A DNA stretch of 64,000 bases from Tachypleus tridentatus (taxonomy: Eukaryota; Arthropoda; Merostomata; Xiphosura; Limulidae): assembly GCF_004210375.1 (NCBI RefSeq), contig NC_134834.1:140339009-140403008 (forward strand), given 5' to 3'. This document shows, piece by piece, positions 47,701-57,783 of the stretch. Position 1 is the first letter of the stretch. The number at the start of each line of letters is the position of its first letter. The position numbers and the translations under genes are program-made. The notes under the pieces are model-generated. The model worked only from the letters and a program-made list of their open reading frames with translations, was not told where the DNA came from and ran no database searches.

Positions 47701-48540
47701 AAGCTAGGGGAACTCATACACTAAATTTACTTCTAGCGTCTCTTCTTCTTAAACAAGTTCAAAGATTGCTTGGGGTATGACACAGAAGATAATTGAAAAA
47801 CATGTATCCCATTTCCTTTCTATTTTGCATCCTGATGGGGACATGGAGGTTGGTTCTTCCAACTTTTGTTCTGACTTGTGGTGATTAAGCCAATCAAAAG
47901 CTTTTCTCTCGGTTTTTCAATAATTCTACTAAACCAATCTGGAAATATAACCATTGAACAAGATAGCCTTCCCTATAAGACCCTGCTCCATCTCTACCTG
48001 GCTTCGTTTACTATATTTTCCCTTTTAAGCATATTTGACAGAAAAAGACTTTTTCTAAATTTTCTTGTTGATCTATTCGTATTATTTCTCAATTCTGTTA
48101 AGGATCTCTTCAGATTTATCGCTTCAGTTGATTTCCTTATAAAATGTTTTATTCTGTTCTTTGAATCATATAACCTGTTTTGCAGAGTCCAATATCAAGT
48201 TTATAGGCAAATATTTAATATTGACCCCATTATAAAAACTCAAAACATCTAACTAGAAGACTCTTCTCAAGCGCAAGTCTATTTTACATATGTGTGGCCT
48301 AACGTGTATTGTATCTTACAAAACATTAATTTTTATAGGATGCATAACTAATAATCCATTTTATCATGTAAACATTTTACATGATGGTACACGTTTTAAA
48401 AACCCTTTTCATTTTGTCCTCTTATGGCCTTCACACAGAACTTGGTTATTCCTCAAGAATATTTTAAGTGTCAAAATTTTCCATCAATGTTGATGTAATT
48501 GACAAATAACTTCCTCCATCAGTTGCCAACTGGCTACATG
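44729..48540 (-). pseudogene. Decayed coding-like block, identity unknown
   Basis: Read on the minus strand, several consecutive stretches look like real protein rather than AT-rich noise, broken by few stops and frame changes. They are 44729-44950 (KVENQELTLDLEYRGVLIVG), 45540-45660 (HKQLIGPDKTPKKHLFAGIQ), 45780-46050 (FPDQRFLTYLEKSVSL), 46130-46320 (VIPGTLEKSDIWNLRDPREC), 46369-46629 (FRLGEEDSDVQQIMNVYIPN) and 48300-48540 (FLRNNQVLCEGHKRTK). Acidic, Gly- and Pro-containing stretches like these are unusual for chance frames here. No family is recognised. Just upstream of 46629 a splice-acceptor-like TTATTCTTTTCGACAG occurs. It could be a host pseudogene or an old integrated mobile or viral element. 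Confidence 0.4.
46895..47008 (-). mobile_element. SINE-B copy
   Basis: GAGCAAAGCTACGTCGAGCT, GAGAATCAAATCCCTGATTT, TAGCGTTATAAATCCTTAGA, TACCGTTGACCCAGCAGAGG. It lies inside the decayed block and breaks its frames. Confidence 0.75.
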
Positions 48541-49159
48541 TTTACAACATTTTAATTTTTTTTGTCTACAGCCGTATGTAAAATATCTTAATCAAATACG
48601 TTATTATTTTAGTTTTATGTACCTACCTTAAATGTTTTACTGATTCATTCTTAACTGTTTTTCTCTATAATTCTTTTGCTTATACACTTTTTATTGGCTA
48701 TTTTCTCAGAAATGTTTAATATAAATTCGTTTACTGAAGAAAATGCGTAAACTTATCTCTGTTGTTTGTTATTATAATGAGCTAGAAAACCAAGAATCAT
48801 TACATTAATGAATATTTGTTGGTATATGCTCATAGTTTAAAAAAAAATCTGATGTTTTAGGTTTAGAAATAAAAAAATGTTAATTTAATTTTAAGTGTAA
48901 ATTGCTCCAAAATGCGAATATGTTTTCTTTATATTCAGGTCACATAAATAGTTTGTATATCGCTTATAAAATGTATTCAGACTAAAAACTTACAATGTAT
49001 CGATTTATAAAAAACAAACATACAACGTAAAACACAGTGTTTCAGAAATTTGGTATCATTAGTTTTGCCAGAAACGCATTTTGATGCGACAAGTTAATTA
49101 AATGGCTTGTTATAAGTGAAGTATAAGATCTTGAAAACTTATTTGGATATCTAAGGTTC

Positions 49160-49345
49160 GAGCACAGATATTCCTATTTTAGAACTACTGAGTACAGGGA
49201 GCTCAGCCAGTCAGAAACTCTAGCTACCTACTAAACAACTCTACAATGAATAGTGGGATAGATTATCGTAGTTATAACACCATCACAGTGAAACGTGTTC
49301 ATTTGCATATTGAGACTCGAACCTTGGACCTGCTAAAACTAACAT
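49160..49345 (-). mobile_element. Old SINE related to SINE-A
   Basis: Plus strand AATGAATAGTGGGATAGATT, then AGTTATAACACCATCACAGT, then GAGACTCGAACCTTGGACC. The order matches the SINE-A head-to-body region (B-box plus 'CCCACTATTCGTTGG'), but sequence and spacing differ. Probably an older subfamily. Confidence 0.5.
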
Positions 49346-49519
49346 GTCATGTCAAACCCCTTCAAAATTGCATAATAAAAATATATACGTTTACTAATAT
49401 GTTAATCACTAAATAAACAACCTGAAGCTATAATGTAAGTCTTAACTGAATAATCCTTTTTCTACTATAAAACAAAATCTTGATTTTTTAAAAATTGGTT
49501 TATGTGAAAAGAGTTTGAA

Positions 49520-49548
<29 letters not shown>
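49520..49548. repeat. (TA)14 microsatellite
   Basis: About 14 TA repeats, followed by TGTATGTGTCTGTGTG. Confidence 0.95.
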
Positions 49549-49555
<7 letters not shown>

Positions 49556-49909
49556 CTGTGTGAAATTATGTGATATTTGTAATTAAGCAGATTAATCGAG
49601 ACACTGTGATTAATACGAATTCGAAACTCACTCTTCTGTCAACTATCTAATTAAGAATGCTATTAAAATTAACAACTTAAGTATAGAATGATTTTTATAT
49701 AGGTATGACAAAGTTTACTATTACTAAATAATCATGTAGGTCCTACTTGTGATTTTTCTCTTGAGACTTTTCTCCATAAACATAATTCATGTAAGCCATT
49801 TTATTGCCTATCATATAACACATACTGCATTTTAATCGCATATACTAGCTTCCAACACATATATTTAGTGATTATAAGTTAAACATATACTACGTATACT
49901 GACACATGA

Positions 49910-50148
49910 CGTAATCTGAGGGTCGCGGGTTCGCATCCCCGTCGCGCCAAACATGCTCGCCCTTTCAGCCGTGGGGGCGTTATAAAGTGACGGTCAATCC
50001 CACTATTCGTTGGTAAAAGAGTAGCCCAAGAGTTGGCGGTGGGTGGTGATGACTAGCTGCCTTCCCTCTAGTCTTACACTGCTAAATTAGGGACGGCTAG
50101 CACGGATAGCCCTCGAGTAACTTTGCGCGAAATTCAAAAAACAAACAA
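49910..50148 (+). mobile_element. SINE-A, 5'-truncated within the tRNA head
   Basis: Begins at CGTAATCTGAGGGTCGCGGG, in the anticodon loop, so the A-box is missing. The rest is close to the family consensus. A perfect 12-bp duplication ACTGACACATGA flanks it (49898-49909 and 50149-50160). This shows a genuine truncated integration rather than later deletion. Confidence 0.95.
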
Positions 50149-50160
50149 ACTGACACATGA

Positions 50161-50696
50161 GTGAAGATTAAAATATTAAACTAATTCATATTAAAAACTA
50201 GTTTAGTTCCTCAAACTTCTACTTAATTAAAGTTAGTTATAAGTAAAGTGTACGATCTGTAAGATTTATACGAATATTAAGCCTAAGATCTGCAATACAT
50301 TTTTAATTGTAAAGTCAGTTAAATCTAAATGTTGTGGCTATAACTTTTCTTACTTTTAATACTTAACAACGAGAATGATAAACGTTGAGACATTTCAACA
50401 TATTAGTGGCTATGTTTAACTCCAATGCTCATTAATCAGGCTCTCTAAAATCAAAATATGATAACTGTAACGAAATCAAACATCTGTTCAAACATCCGTT
50501 TTAAAGAAACCGTACAAATTACAATAGCACAGTAATCGTTTTAATCCAATATAGCAAGCCTAAAGTGTTTTGTTATTTTTTCATTACGCAATGCCAAGGA
50601 CAAGATTCAAAATCCGCAACGAGATAAACATAAAATTTCATACAATCCATTATGTAAGGGATCGATCATGACTTCTTGCCTCGACAGTCACTGAAA
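50161..50696. other. Upstream region of the astacin gene
   Basis: AT-rich with no clear TATA box or repeat. An upstream ATG at 50668 opens an 8-codon frame that stops at 50692-50694, three bases before the astacin start, and could dampen translation if transcribed. Confidence 0.3.
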
Positions 50697-50748
50697 ATGT
50701 GTCTATCTGTACTTGATCTATGTTTCCTATTAGCCATCACATCAGCCA
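50697..50748 (+). CDS. Astacin exon 1: signal peptide
   Basis: [17 protein letters not shown] is a 17-residue hydrophobic leader ending in a small-residue cleavage context. Donor is A|GTAAGTATA, intron phase 1. This ATG is chosen because it gives a signal peptide and joins exon 2 in phase. Confidence 0.75.
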
Positions 50749-53700
50749 GTAAGTATAAGCCTGAAAATAAACCAATCTAAATCCTGTTAAACAAGTCCAA
50801 TATCATTTTTATGCATTTGTTGGCCTATGCTTTATCCATATTGGTTTTATCTCATTATTTCTACGTAACGCACTATTCAATAATGTTGTTTTGTATTTAT
50901 AAATTATATGCTATTCTAAGCTTCTCGCATAAAGATTCTTGGTCTAAAAAATCAGTTTTACTTTTCATCATTATTTGCGATATCGTTAGCAACAAATAAT
51001 TGCAGGTTTTAATGTAACGATCTAACCTCCGCCCTGAAAAAAACAATTACTTCTCTCTAAGTTACTTTCACGACAAAGTTTTATTCTTGAAATTCATACC
51101 AAGCTCTCCCAGACTCTCGATTAGTTTATCTCGATTTTTTTAAATATATTTTATTTCATGCGAAACCGTATAATTTATTTTTTTAAACGTCCTTCACATT
51201 GAAGACCTACCTATGCTCAACCCTGAACTATTTGAAGGACATATAGTGGGAATTGATAGTTTTGAGGTAAGCTAACATCTTGTATTGCTACCACACTTAA
51301 GCCTACAGCGTCCCCTTGTGGACAGCTGTAATTCACTATCTACGTAATGGTTGTATTTGAGGTAGTTATTATAAAAACAAAAGAAATTCATTACAAAAGA
51401 AGAATACAAACAGGCTTATTTATATTGATCACTTTGGTTAATAGTTAAAAACTTATTATTGTTAGGATTTCAGTTCCCAGATAGACAAACGAACCAACTG
51501 GCAAATAGATAATCGTTTGTTGCTTTTTTCTCATATCTCTGTTATATGTATACTTATGTTCGCAGAACAGAAATGCTCTTCCTTATGACGACCAGCTCTA
51601 GCCAGATGGAGTTATACCTTATATGATTGACTCCTCACTGTGTAAGTTGGATGTCTAATATTTCACACATATCTATAAAGAATTAATTGAATTAAATTCT
51701 TCTAAACTGCTTCCAGCACATTAAACTATCCCAATAACACATTCCTTTCAATTTCGTCTTTACTGATTTTGAACTAGAAATGTGTAAAAATATTATTTCA
51801 GATTTATCGTTTTATCAAACATATTAGAATTATTACAATCGTTTGTGACCGTCTTTCTTCCTTTGTGCTGCTTTAGTGAAACATGATCTTCTTTATATTG
51901 GAATTATACGACTAAACTTGTGAAGTTATTCATTTTTTGTACCATTTTATTCTATAGCGGAGATCGAAGGCTTAATCCTACGTTCTATGAGCCAATATCA
52001 TGAAAAAACTTGCATTAGATTCAAGGAGAGAACAAATGAATTGAACTACATTCGAGTGTTTAAAGGAGAAGGGTAAGATCAATATTGACTATCATATCTA
52101 TAGAATTTATCAAAACATGAATATTTAAGCTACTAGAAATTTTTCACTTGATTCTTTTGCTTTAATTGCAGTTTTGGACATATGTGGTAACGATTTGTGT
52201 TAACCTTTCCTTTAATAACTGTTTGTTTGTTTGTTTTTGAATTTCGCACAAAGCTACTCGAGGGCTACCTGCGCTAGCCGTCCCTAATTTAGCAGTGTAA
52301 GACTAGAGGGAAGACAGCTAGTTATCACCATCCATTGCCAACTCTTAAGCTACTCTTTTACCAACGAATAGTGGGATTGACCGTCACATTATAACGCCCC
52401 CACGGCTGAAAAGGCAAGTATGTTTGGTGCGACGGGGATGCGAACCCGCGACCCTCAGATTACGAGTCGCAGACTTTAATCCACCTGGCCATGCCTCCTT
52501 TAATAAACTTACAAAACTGACTTTGACAATATCCAGAAAGATACGAAACCCTATAACCGAAGCGCTTTCGAAAGGTGGCATTTCTTTAAGGGAAAAGTGG
52601 AAAATATATGAATTGTTTAATGTGTCTGTGTGTGTGTTAGTTTTTTCTTATAGCAAAGCCACATCAGGGTATCCACTATATCCACGAGGGAAATCGAACC
52701 CTTGATTTCAGCGCTGTAAATCAATAGATTAACCGCTGTCCCTGCGAGAGATGACAATCTAAAGTAAATAAAATGTGTCTAAATGCTAAGCTATATGAAC
52801 TTTAAAGTCTTGGCTAGTATTATATTAAGTAGTTCAATTTTTGAACACAGGAGTTGCTAAATTTAAGTTCTAGAGATGAATGCTATTTGTAATTTTTACT
52901 ATTGCCAGCAGGTAGTGTTATTAATCTAAACTTATTTCTATAAGCTTATAGCTCATACATATTCTGCAATTTCTGTTTTTAAACTTAGTAATTTTCAATA
53001 ATACTAGCTATTCTCTCTGTTTGTGCAAAACTATACAACGGGCTATTCTTTTGTGCCTTCCACGAGTATGTTGTCACTTTAATAATTTTATCTAAACAAA
53101 GGTTTGTAAACAAACTGTATTTGCACCTTATCCTTTAGTAGTTTGATAAACAAAGTAGGCTCAACCACCTCAACATAGTTAAGGTTCGTCTGTAGTTACT
53201 ACTTACAGGAAATTATACACACTTGTAACAATATCAAAACACATAAACTCAAATTAGGACTTTCTCGAGAAAACTGATAAAATGTTATAAATGTAGAAAC
53301 ATTGGTTTAGTTACATTTCTTACCGACAGAAGAAGAAATTATCTGTCTTTCATATATTAATTAGAAATATAACACAAACTAATAGAAATATAGTACAAAG
53401 TAATGAAAAACGTTTTGCAAATGGCGCCAACAACAATCACCTGCACGCAGATCCTGTTTGCTGGAGAGTAAAATCAACTATTACTCTTAGGTTCATTTCG
53501 AACATTTAGCCTGGCTATATAAAGTATACGAATTTTAATATCCTATTATTTCTGCATATCTACGTTGTTATACTTAATAAGAATAAAAAATGTATAACAA
53601 CAAATTAAATTATGCATCTAACATTTCTGTAGGTTGATTACATTCAGAATTTTATTTAATTAATTATATTTGTGTTAGAAATGAGGTCTTCATGAAAAAC

Positions 53701-55684
53701 TAATTCGTTTTGTTCCTTTAATAAATTAAGTTTTATGTTTACATTCTGCAGGAATAATCAAACAAAGAAAATGATTGTTCATTTTTTTTAATATTTTAAT
53801 CACGTACCGCCGCATTGTCGTTTTTACTAATACAATGTTGAAGCTATTTTTTCTTCAATTTTTCAGATGTTATTCGTATGTCGGTGATTTAAAAATAGGC
53901 TCTCAAAAGTTGTCTCTGGGCATTGGATGTGACTATTTAGGAACTGTTGTTCATGAACTTGGTCATGCTGTAGGTGTCAGGCACGAACACAGCAGATCTG
54001 ATCGAGATGACTACCTGTACATCTTTTGGAACAATATCAAACCCGGTATGTTAGTAAAAAAAATATTGTATCCAAAATCGTTACCGAGTTGGAACATTCA
54101 CACATTTTCACACAGATTACAAAACAAAAGATGTATTTCACAATATACCATCACATGAACAGGAAGCTTTGAGTTTTAGCTTTGTTTTATTATGTAAGCT
54201 AAGAATGTATCGATTTTCATGACTTAATAGTAATTAACAAGAGAAAATAAATAAAGTTTGGAGTAACTTCTACAATTTTACCTTAAACATATTTGATTGA
54301 AGTTCAATACATTGAACTTACTTTTATTTCAATCATGCTTCGAAAAGCTAGAAAACACGTTATTTTTACTGTGTTTCAGATCAGATCATTAATAAATAAT
54401 GCATAAATGTTTATTGTCGTAGTACATTTCTGAAAAAAACTTTCAAATGCCTCAGAAAACAGAAATATGTATGTTTTGAAACACAAAATTACTCAAACTG
54501 TTTATCTGTGCTGTATTTACAGCGAGTATTGAAATCCATGTTTTAGCATTATAAGCTGTGCCACCGGAAGAGGATAGGACGGAAGCAATGTAATCCTTAA
54601 ATGTAGGTCTTGTTGACTCATACTTTGATTATTTGAATCTTGGAACGTTCTATAGAAAGTGTTTGACACTTTATTAATGTAAGCTCTTTTCAGGTGACCT
54701 CACTTTATTAACTAAATTGTACAAAGAGAACAATTCTAACTTAAACTCACAAACAGAAAGTAATTAGTAAACTTGGTTTCATTGCAGGGAGTGAGTGTTA
54801 GCTTATAGGAAAGCCACATTGGGCTACCTGCTGAGTCCCCTGAGGTGAATCGCACACTTGATTTTAGCGTTGTAAATCCGTAGACTTACCGCTGTACCAG
54901 CGGGAAACGTTTATTGCACGGATGTAAAACGTAAAGATGGCAAAATATCTCTAAGTTGAAATCAAGAAAAGATAATTAAGACTAATGGTTTGATATTCGA
55001 GTTAATTTTCAGATATGTTTTTCTCATTGTGTAAGAGGCCCGGCGTGGCCAGGTGGGTTAAGGCGTTCGACTCGTAATCCGAGGATCGTGGGTTCGAATC
55101 CTTATCGCACCAAAATGCTCGCCCTCTCAGTCGTGAGGGCGTTATAATATTACAGTCAATCCCACTATTCGTTGGTAAAAGAGTAGCCCAAAAGTTGGTG
55201 GTTGGTGGTGATAACTAGCTGCCTTCCCTCTAGTCTTATACTGCTAAATTAGGTACGGCTAGCGCAGATAGTCCTCATGTAGCTTTGCGCGAAATTAAAA
55301 ACAAAATCATTGTGTAAGATAAACCTAAGATTTAGTTTATAGTTTTGTTTCTTAGATAAGAGTATATACAGTACAACCTATGCTTTTTTTTAAAAAAAAC
55401 TTTAGAATCGTTCACTGCTTCATGGTCATAATAAACTGTATATTAATTTATTTGGCACAGGTATGGAAAATCAGTTTAAAAGGTTACTACCATCCCAGAA
55501 TCGTTTGTTGGATAATTTCGACAATGACTCTATCATGTTGTATGGTAGTAAAACATTTTCTAAGGACAAAGTTTCGATTACCATGGCAGCCAAAGATGAT
55601 ACCATTCTACAGAAAGTTACCGAAAAGAAAAGTTTAAGCAAGAGTAACGTCATTCGAATCAATAAATTGTATAAATGTGTTTAA
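50697..55684 (+). CDS. Astacin-family zinc metalloprotease, six exons, one internal TAG
   Basis: A secreted M12A endopeptidase. Exons are 50697-50748, 51205-51266, 51566-51641, 51958-52072, 53867-54045 and 55461-55684; all introns are GT..AG and phases agree (708 nt, 235 codons plus stop). Residues 1-17 form a signal peptide, about 18-40 a short propeptide, and 41-235 the catalytic domain, close to the 200 residues of crayfish astacin. Zinc site [13 protein letters not shown] has His131, Glu132, His135 and His141. The Met-turn SIMLYG has Met187 and Tyr189. All four astacin cysteines are present (TCIRF, GCYS, GCDY, LYKC). No CUB or EGF domain follows. Codon 50 is TAG where the family has Trp (WPxGxIPY), so the allele is a null, a recent pseudogene, or a sequence error. 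Substrates are unknown. Confidence 0.92.
51205..51266 (+). CDS. Astacin exon 2: propeptide with FEGH
   Basis: Codes [20 protein letters not shown] after the split codon. 'NPELFEG' is the conserved astacin propeptide block. The Asp that normally follows (FxGD, the inhibitory zinc ligand) is His here (CAT at 51240-51242). Acceptor CATTGAAG has a modest pyrimidine tract; donor GAG|GTAAGC, phase 0. Confidence 0.8.
51566..51641 (+). CDS. Astacin exon 3: mature N-terminus, contains TAG
   Basis: Codes [11 protein letters not shown], stop, [13 protein letters not shown]. 'RNA' marks the maturation site and 'WPxGxIPYxI' follows in active family members; the Trp codon reads TAG at 51599-51601. Acceptor TTCGCAG, donor T|GTAAGT, phase 1. 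Sequence on both sides of the stop is normal astacin. Confidence 0.88.
51958..52072 (+). CDS. Astacin exon 4
   Basis: Codes (S)[21 protein letters not shown] and then [17 protein letters not shown]. 'AMxxYHxxTCIRFxxRT' is a family hallmark with the first disulfide Cys. Acceptor TTCTATAG, donor GG|GTAAGA, phase 2. Confidence 0.93.
52219..52495 (-). mobile_element. SINE-A, full length, in astacin intron 4
   Basis: Tail TTTGTTTGTTTTTGAATTTC, complete body, head ending GGCCATGCC. Perfect 11-bp duplication TCCTTTAATAA at 52208-52218 and 52496-52506. Open frames 52384-52581 (-) and 52424-52705 (+) are SINE-driven and not genes. Confidence 0.95.
52621..52745 (-). mobile_element. SINE-B copy in astacin intron 4
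   Basis: TTCTTATAGCAAAGCCACAT, GAAATCGAACCCTTGATTTC, AGCGCTGTAAATCAATAGAT, TAACCGCTGTCCCTGCG. Minus-strand tRNA head. Confidence 0.85.
53023..53075 (-). mobile_element. SINE-C tail fragment
   Basis: TTTGTGCAAAACTATACAAC, GGGCTATTCTTTTGTGCC and CCACGAGTATG match only the 3' half of SINE-C. Confidence 0.45.
53867..54045 (+). CDS. Astacin exon 5: zinc-binding motif
   Basis: Codes [40 protein letters not shown] and [20 protein letters not shown]. This carries the HExxHxxGxxHExxR site with SxRxDRDxYV-like continuation and two disulfide cysteines. The first His codon is at 53952-53954. Acceptor CAATTTTTCAG, donor CCCG|GTATGT, phase 1. A longer unspliced reading (53775-54158) would run into intron sequence. 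Confidence 0.96.
54505..54575 (-). mobile_element. SINE-C fragment in astacin intron 5
   Basis: CTGTTTATCTGTGCTGTATT, GAGTATTGAAATCCATGTTT, TAGCATTATAAGCTGTGCCA. Degraded, middle part only. Confidence 0.5.
54788..54906 (-). mobile_element. SINE-B copy in astacin intron 5
   Basis: GTTAGCTTATAGGAAAGCCA, TTGGGCTACCTGCTGAGTCC, TTTTAGCGTTGTAAATCCGT, AGACTTACCGCTGTACCAGC. One of the clearest family members. Confidence 0.9.
55037..55306 (+). mobile_element. SINE-A, full length, in astacin intron 5
   Basis: GGCCCGGCGTGGCCAGGTGG start, B-box GGTTCGAATCC, tail GCGCGAAATTAAAAACAAAA. Perfect 13-bp duplication TCATTGTGTAAGA at 55024-55036 and 55307-55319. Confidence 0.96.
55461..55684 (+). CDS. Astacin exon 6: Met-turn and C-terminus
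   Basis: Codes [36 protein letters not shown] and ends [11 protein letters not shown] plus TAA at 55682-55684. It contains the Met-turn SIM.Y and the last disulfide Cys in LYKC. The usual His of SIMHYG is Leu. Acceptor TTGGCACAG. No AATAAA signal is seen soon after the stop; AATAAA at 55661 lies within the coding sequence. Confidence 0.95.
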
Positions 55685-55854
55685 AGACAGCTTTAGATAA
55701 ATGTCCTTTGTAACATGGTTGTGTGTATTAGTGTTATATGACTCTTTATAATGTCAGTAAAATTAAGTAAAGTCTTCATCGACATTATGCGTCATTTAGC
55801 TTCAGCATTGAAGCTTCTTATGGATACTTTACTGGTAATAACAGTGGACCGTAT

Positions 55855-56121
55855 ATTGGCCAGATGGTTAGGGTGCTAGATTTGTAATCTGAGGGTCGCG
55901 GATTCGAATACCCATCACAAACAACATGCTTGCTCTTTCAGCCGTGAGGGCATTATAATGTGACGATCAATCCAACCTCTCGTTGGTAAAAGAATAGCCC
56001 AAGAGTTGACGGTGGGTGTTATGACTAGCTGCCTTCCCTCTAGTCTTACACTTCTAAATTAGGGATGGCCGACGCAGATAGCTCTCGTGTAGCTTTGCGC
56101 AAAATTCCAAAACATACAAAC
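55855..56121 (+). mobile_element. SINE-A, near full length
   Basis: GGACCGTATATTGGCCAGAT is a mutated head, GATTCGAATACCC a diverged B-box, and the body is complete to GCGCAAAATTCCAAAACATAC. Lies 170 bp after the astacin stop. Confidence 0.92.
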
Positions 56122-56267
56122 AGATTGATATGAGTAACGCAACTACTAATAATTGCAACATATATAAATTTACATTGGGTAGCAAATTCAAAATCATAAC
56201 ATATAAAGCACTCAATTCCGTTTAAATAACAATGACAGAGCTTTGCACTAAAGTTTTATATTGTTTG

Positions 56268-56378
56268 TATTTTTATAGCAAAGCACATCTGACTATTTGT
56301 TGTGTCAATCTATGAGGATCGAATCGCTGATTTTAGCGTTGTAAATCCATAAACGTATCGCTGTCCCTGCGGGTAACA
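56268..56378 (-). mobile_element. SINE-B copy
   Basis: TTATAGCAAAGCACATCTGA, TGAGGATCGAATCGCTGATT, TTAGCGTTGTAAATCCATAA, TCGCTGTCCCTGCGGG. Confidence 0.85.
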
Positions 56379-56884
56379 TCGTTGAGGCAATGTAGGCGTG
56401 GAAGAGTTTAATATTGTTTGGTATAGTTTTTGTTCACACGATTATTTAGGTTTCAGTCTGAAACAAACGTGGAAACTCTTCAGTTTTATAAATAAAATTT
56501 GTGTCATTTCTTTTGTGCATTGGATCAAGTATGAGGCCACATTAGGTTGTGGAACCCAAATAAAGTAATATACATTTGTATGCATATATAAATACGTCAT
56601 ATTACATGTCTATTTTTACGTAGGTAACACTATCTGTCCAGTTTATCCACGATGTTAAAAGAATGGTCATTACTTCTGACTATGGCATTAAAATGGGTAA
56701 ATCATTATCTTCTTTAATTGCCTTGTAAATTTAATAATTTTCGTAGTTTAGAAATATGACAGTACACATAGAATAGAGAAATTATAAAACTCTGAAGAAT
56801 ATGACTATATTTCATCATCTACGGAAGTTTAAAAAAATATATATTTAATAATATTACTAAACATAGTTTACTATTTTATGCTTG

Positions 56885-57110
56885 AGGGTGTGTGTTCTTC
56901 TTATACCAAAGCCACATCGGATTGTCTGCTGTATCCACCGAGAAGAATCGAATCCCTGTGTTAGTTTTTCAAAACTGTAGAACGGGTAACTTATTCTTTA
57001 AATATCATAGTTATGAAAATACGTCACTTTTAGAGCAAGTCAACATAGTTGACTATGTTTTGCATTCACCTCGGGGATCGAGCCTAGAATTTTAGGGTTA
57101 TAAGTTCTTC
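56885..57110 (-). mobile_element. Two SINE-B fragments
   Basis: CTTCTTATACCAAAGCCACA with GAATCGAATCCCTGTG (56885-56965) breaks off. A second piece with CACCTCGGGGATCGAGCCTA and TTTTAGGGTTATAAG lies at 57060-57110. They could be one copy split by about 90 bp of insertion or two truncated copies. The open frame 56892-57095 (+) is spurious. Confidence 0.6.
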
Positions 57111-57389
57111 AACAGGGATCTTAAGAATATAAATAAAATATCAATAAATGAAGTAATAAGCGCGATTATAATTGTTTATACCACTTACAGATGGCTGAAT
57201 TTTTAAATTCAGGATCCCATCCTCAGTCTGGATTTTGTGAAAAATCCGCTTTTTCCTTAATTAAAAAAAAATTAATTTGATGTTATATTATTATTATGTT
57301 TTGTGTTTGTTTGCAATTCTATTATGGCTATATGCCGCCGCCCCCAACTCCCAACTTTCAATCACAGCAAATACAACCTACCAACAGCA

Positions 57390-57447
57390 CCTTCTGCCAA
57401 CTATTGGGCTACTTTTACCAATTAATAGTGAGTTGGACAATCACATT
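57390..57447 (-). mobile_element. SINE-A middle fragment
   Basis: GCCAACTATTGGGCTACTTT, TACCAATTAATAGTGAGTTG, GACAATCACATTA matches the central body only. A short (TTAG)4 run follows. Confidence 0.55.
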
Positions 57448-57559
57448 AGTTAGTTAGTTAGTTATCACCAGTAGATTCCATCCAGGAACATAGGGCCGCA
57501 ATCGCTTGCGGATTCTTCAACAAGTATTTAAGTGAGTAGGTTGTTAGCCCACTGCACCG

Positions 57560-57783
57560 AGCCGTCCCTAATTTAGCAGTGTAAGACTAGAGGGAAGGCA
57601 GCTAGTCATCACCACCCACCGCCAACTCTTGGGCTACTCTTTTACCAACGAATAGTGGGATTGACTGTCGCATTATAACGCCCCCACGGCTGGGAGGGCA
57701 AGCATGTTTGGCGCGACGCGGGCACAAACCCGCGACCCTCGGATTACGAGTCGCACGCCTTACGCGCTTGGCCATGGCAGGCC
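57560..57783 (-). mobile_element. SINE-A lacking its 3' tail
   Basis: Starts at GCCGTCCCTAATTTAGCAGT and lacks the usual tail part; head ends TTGGCCATGGCAGGCC. The sequence just before it (CCACTGCACCGA) belongs to something else, so the tail end was lost or the copy is a chimera. The open frame 57602-57787 (-) is SINE-derived. Confidence 0.9.

Noticed and set aside
47878-48252. 124-codon open frame on the plus strand
   Set aside because: Hydrophobic, without motif; the minus strand in this interval looks more coding-like, and a length of this order is possible by chance at this base composition.
50668-50670. ATG upstream of the astacin exon 1 start
   Set aside because: It stops after eight codons and gives no signal peptide, so it is not the gene's start.
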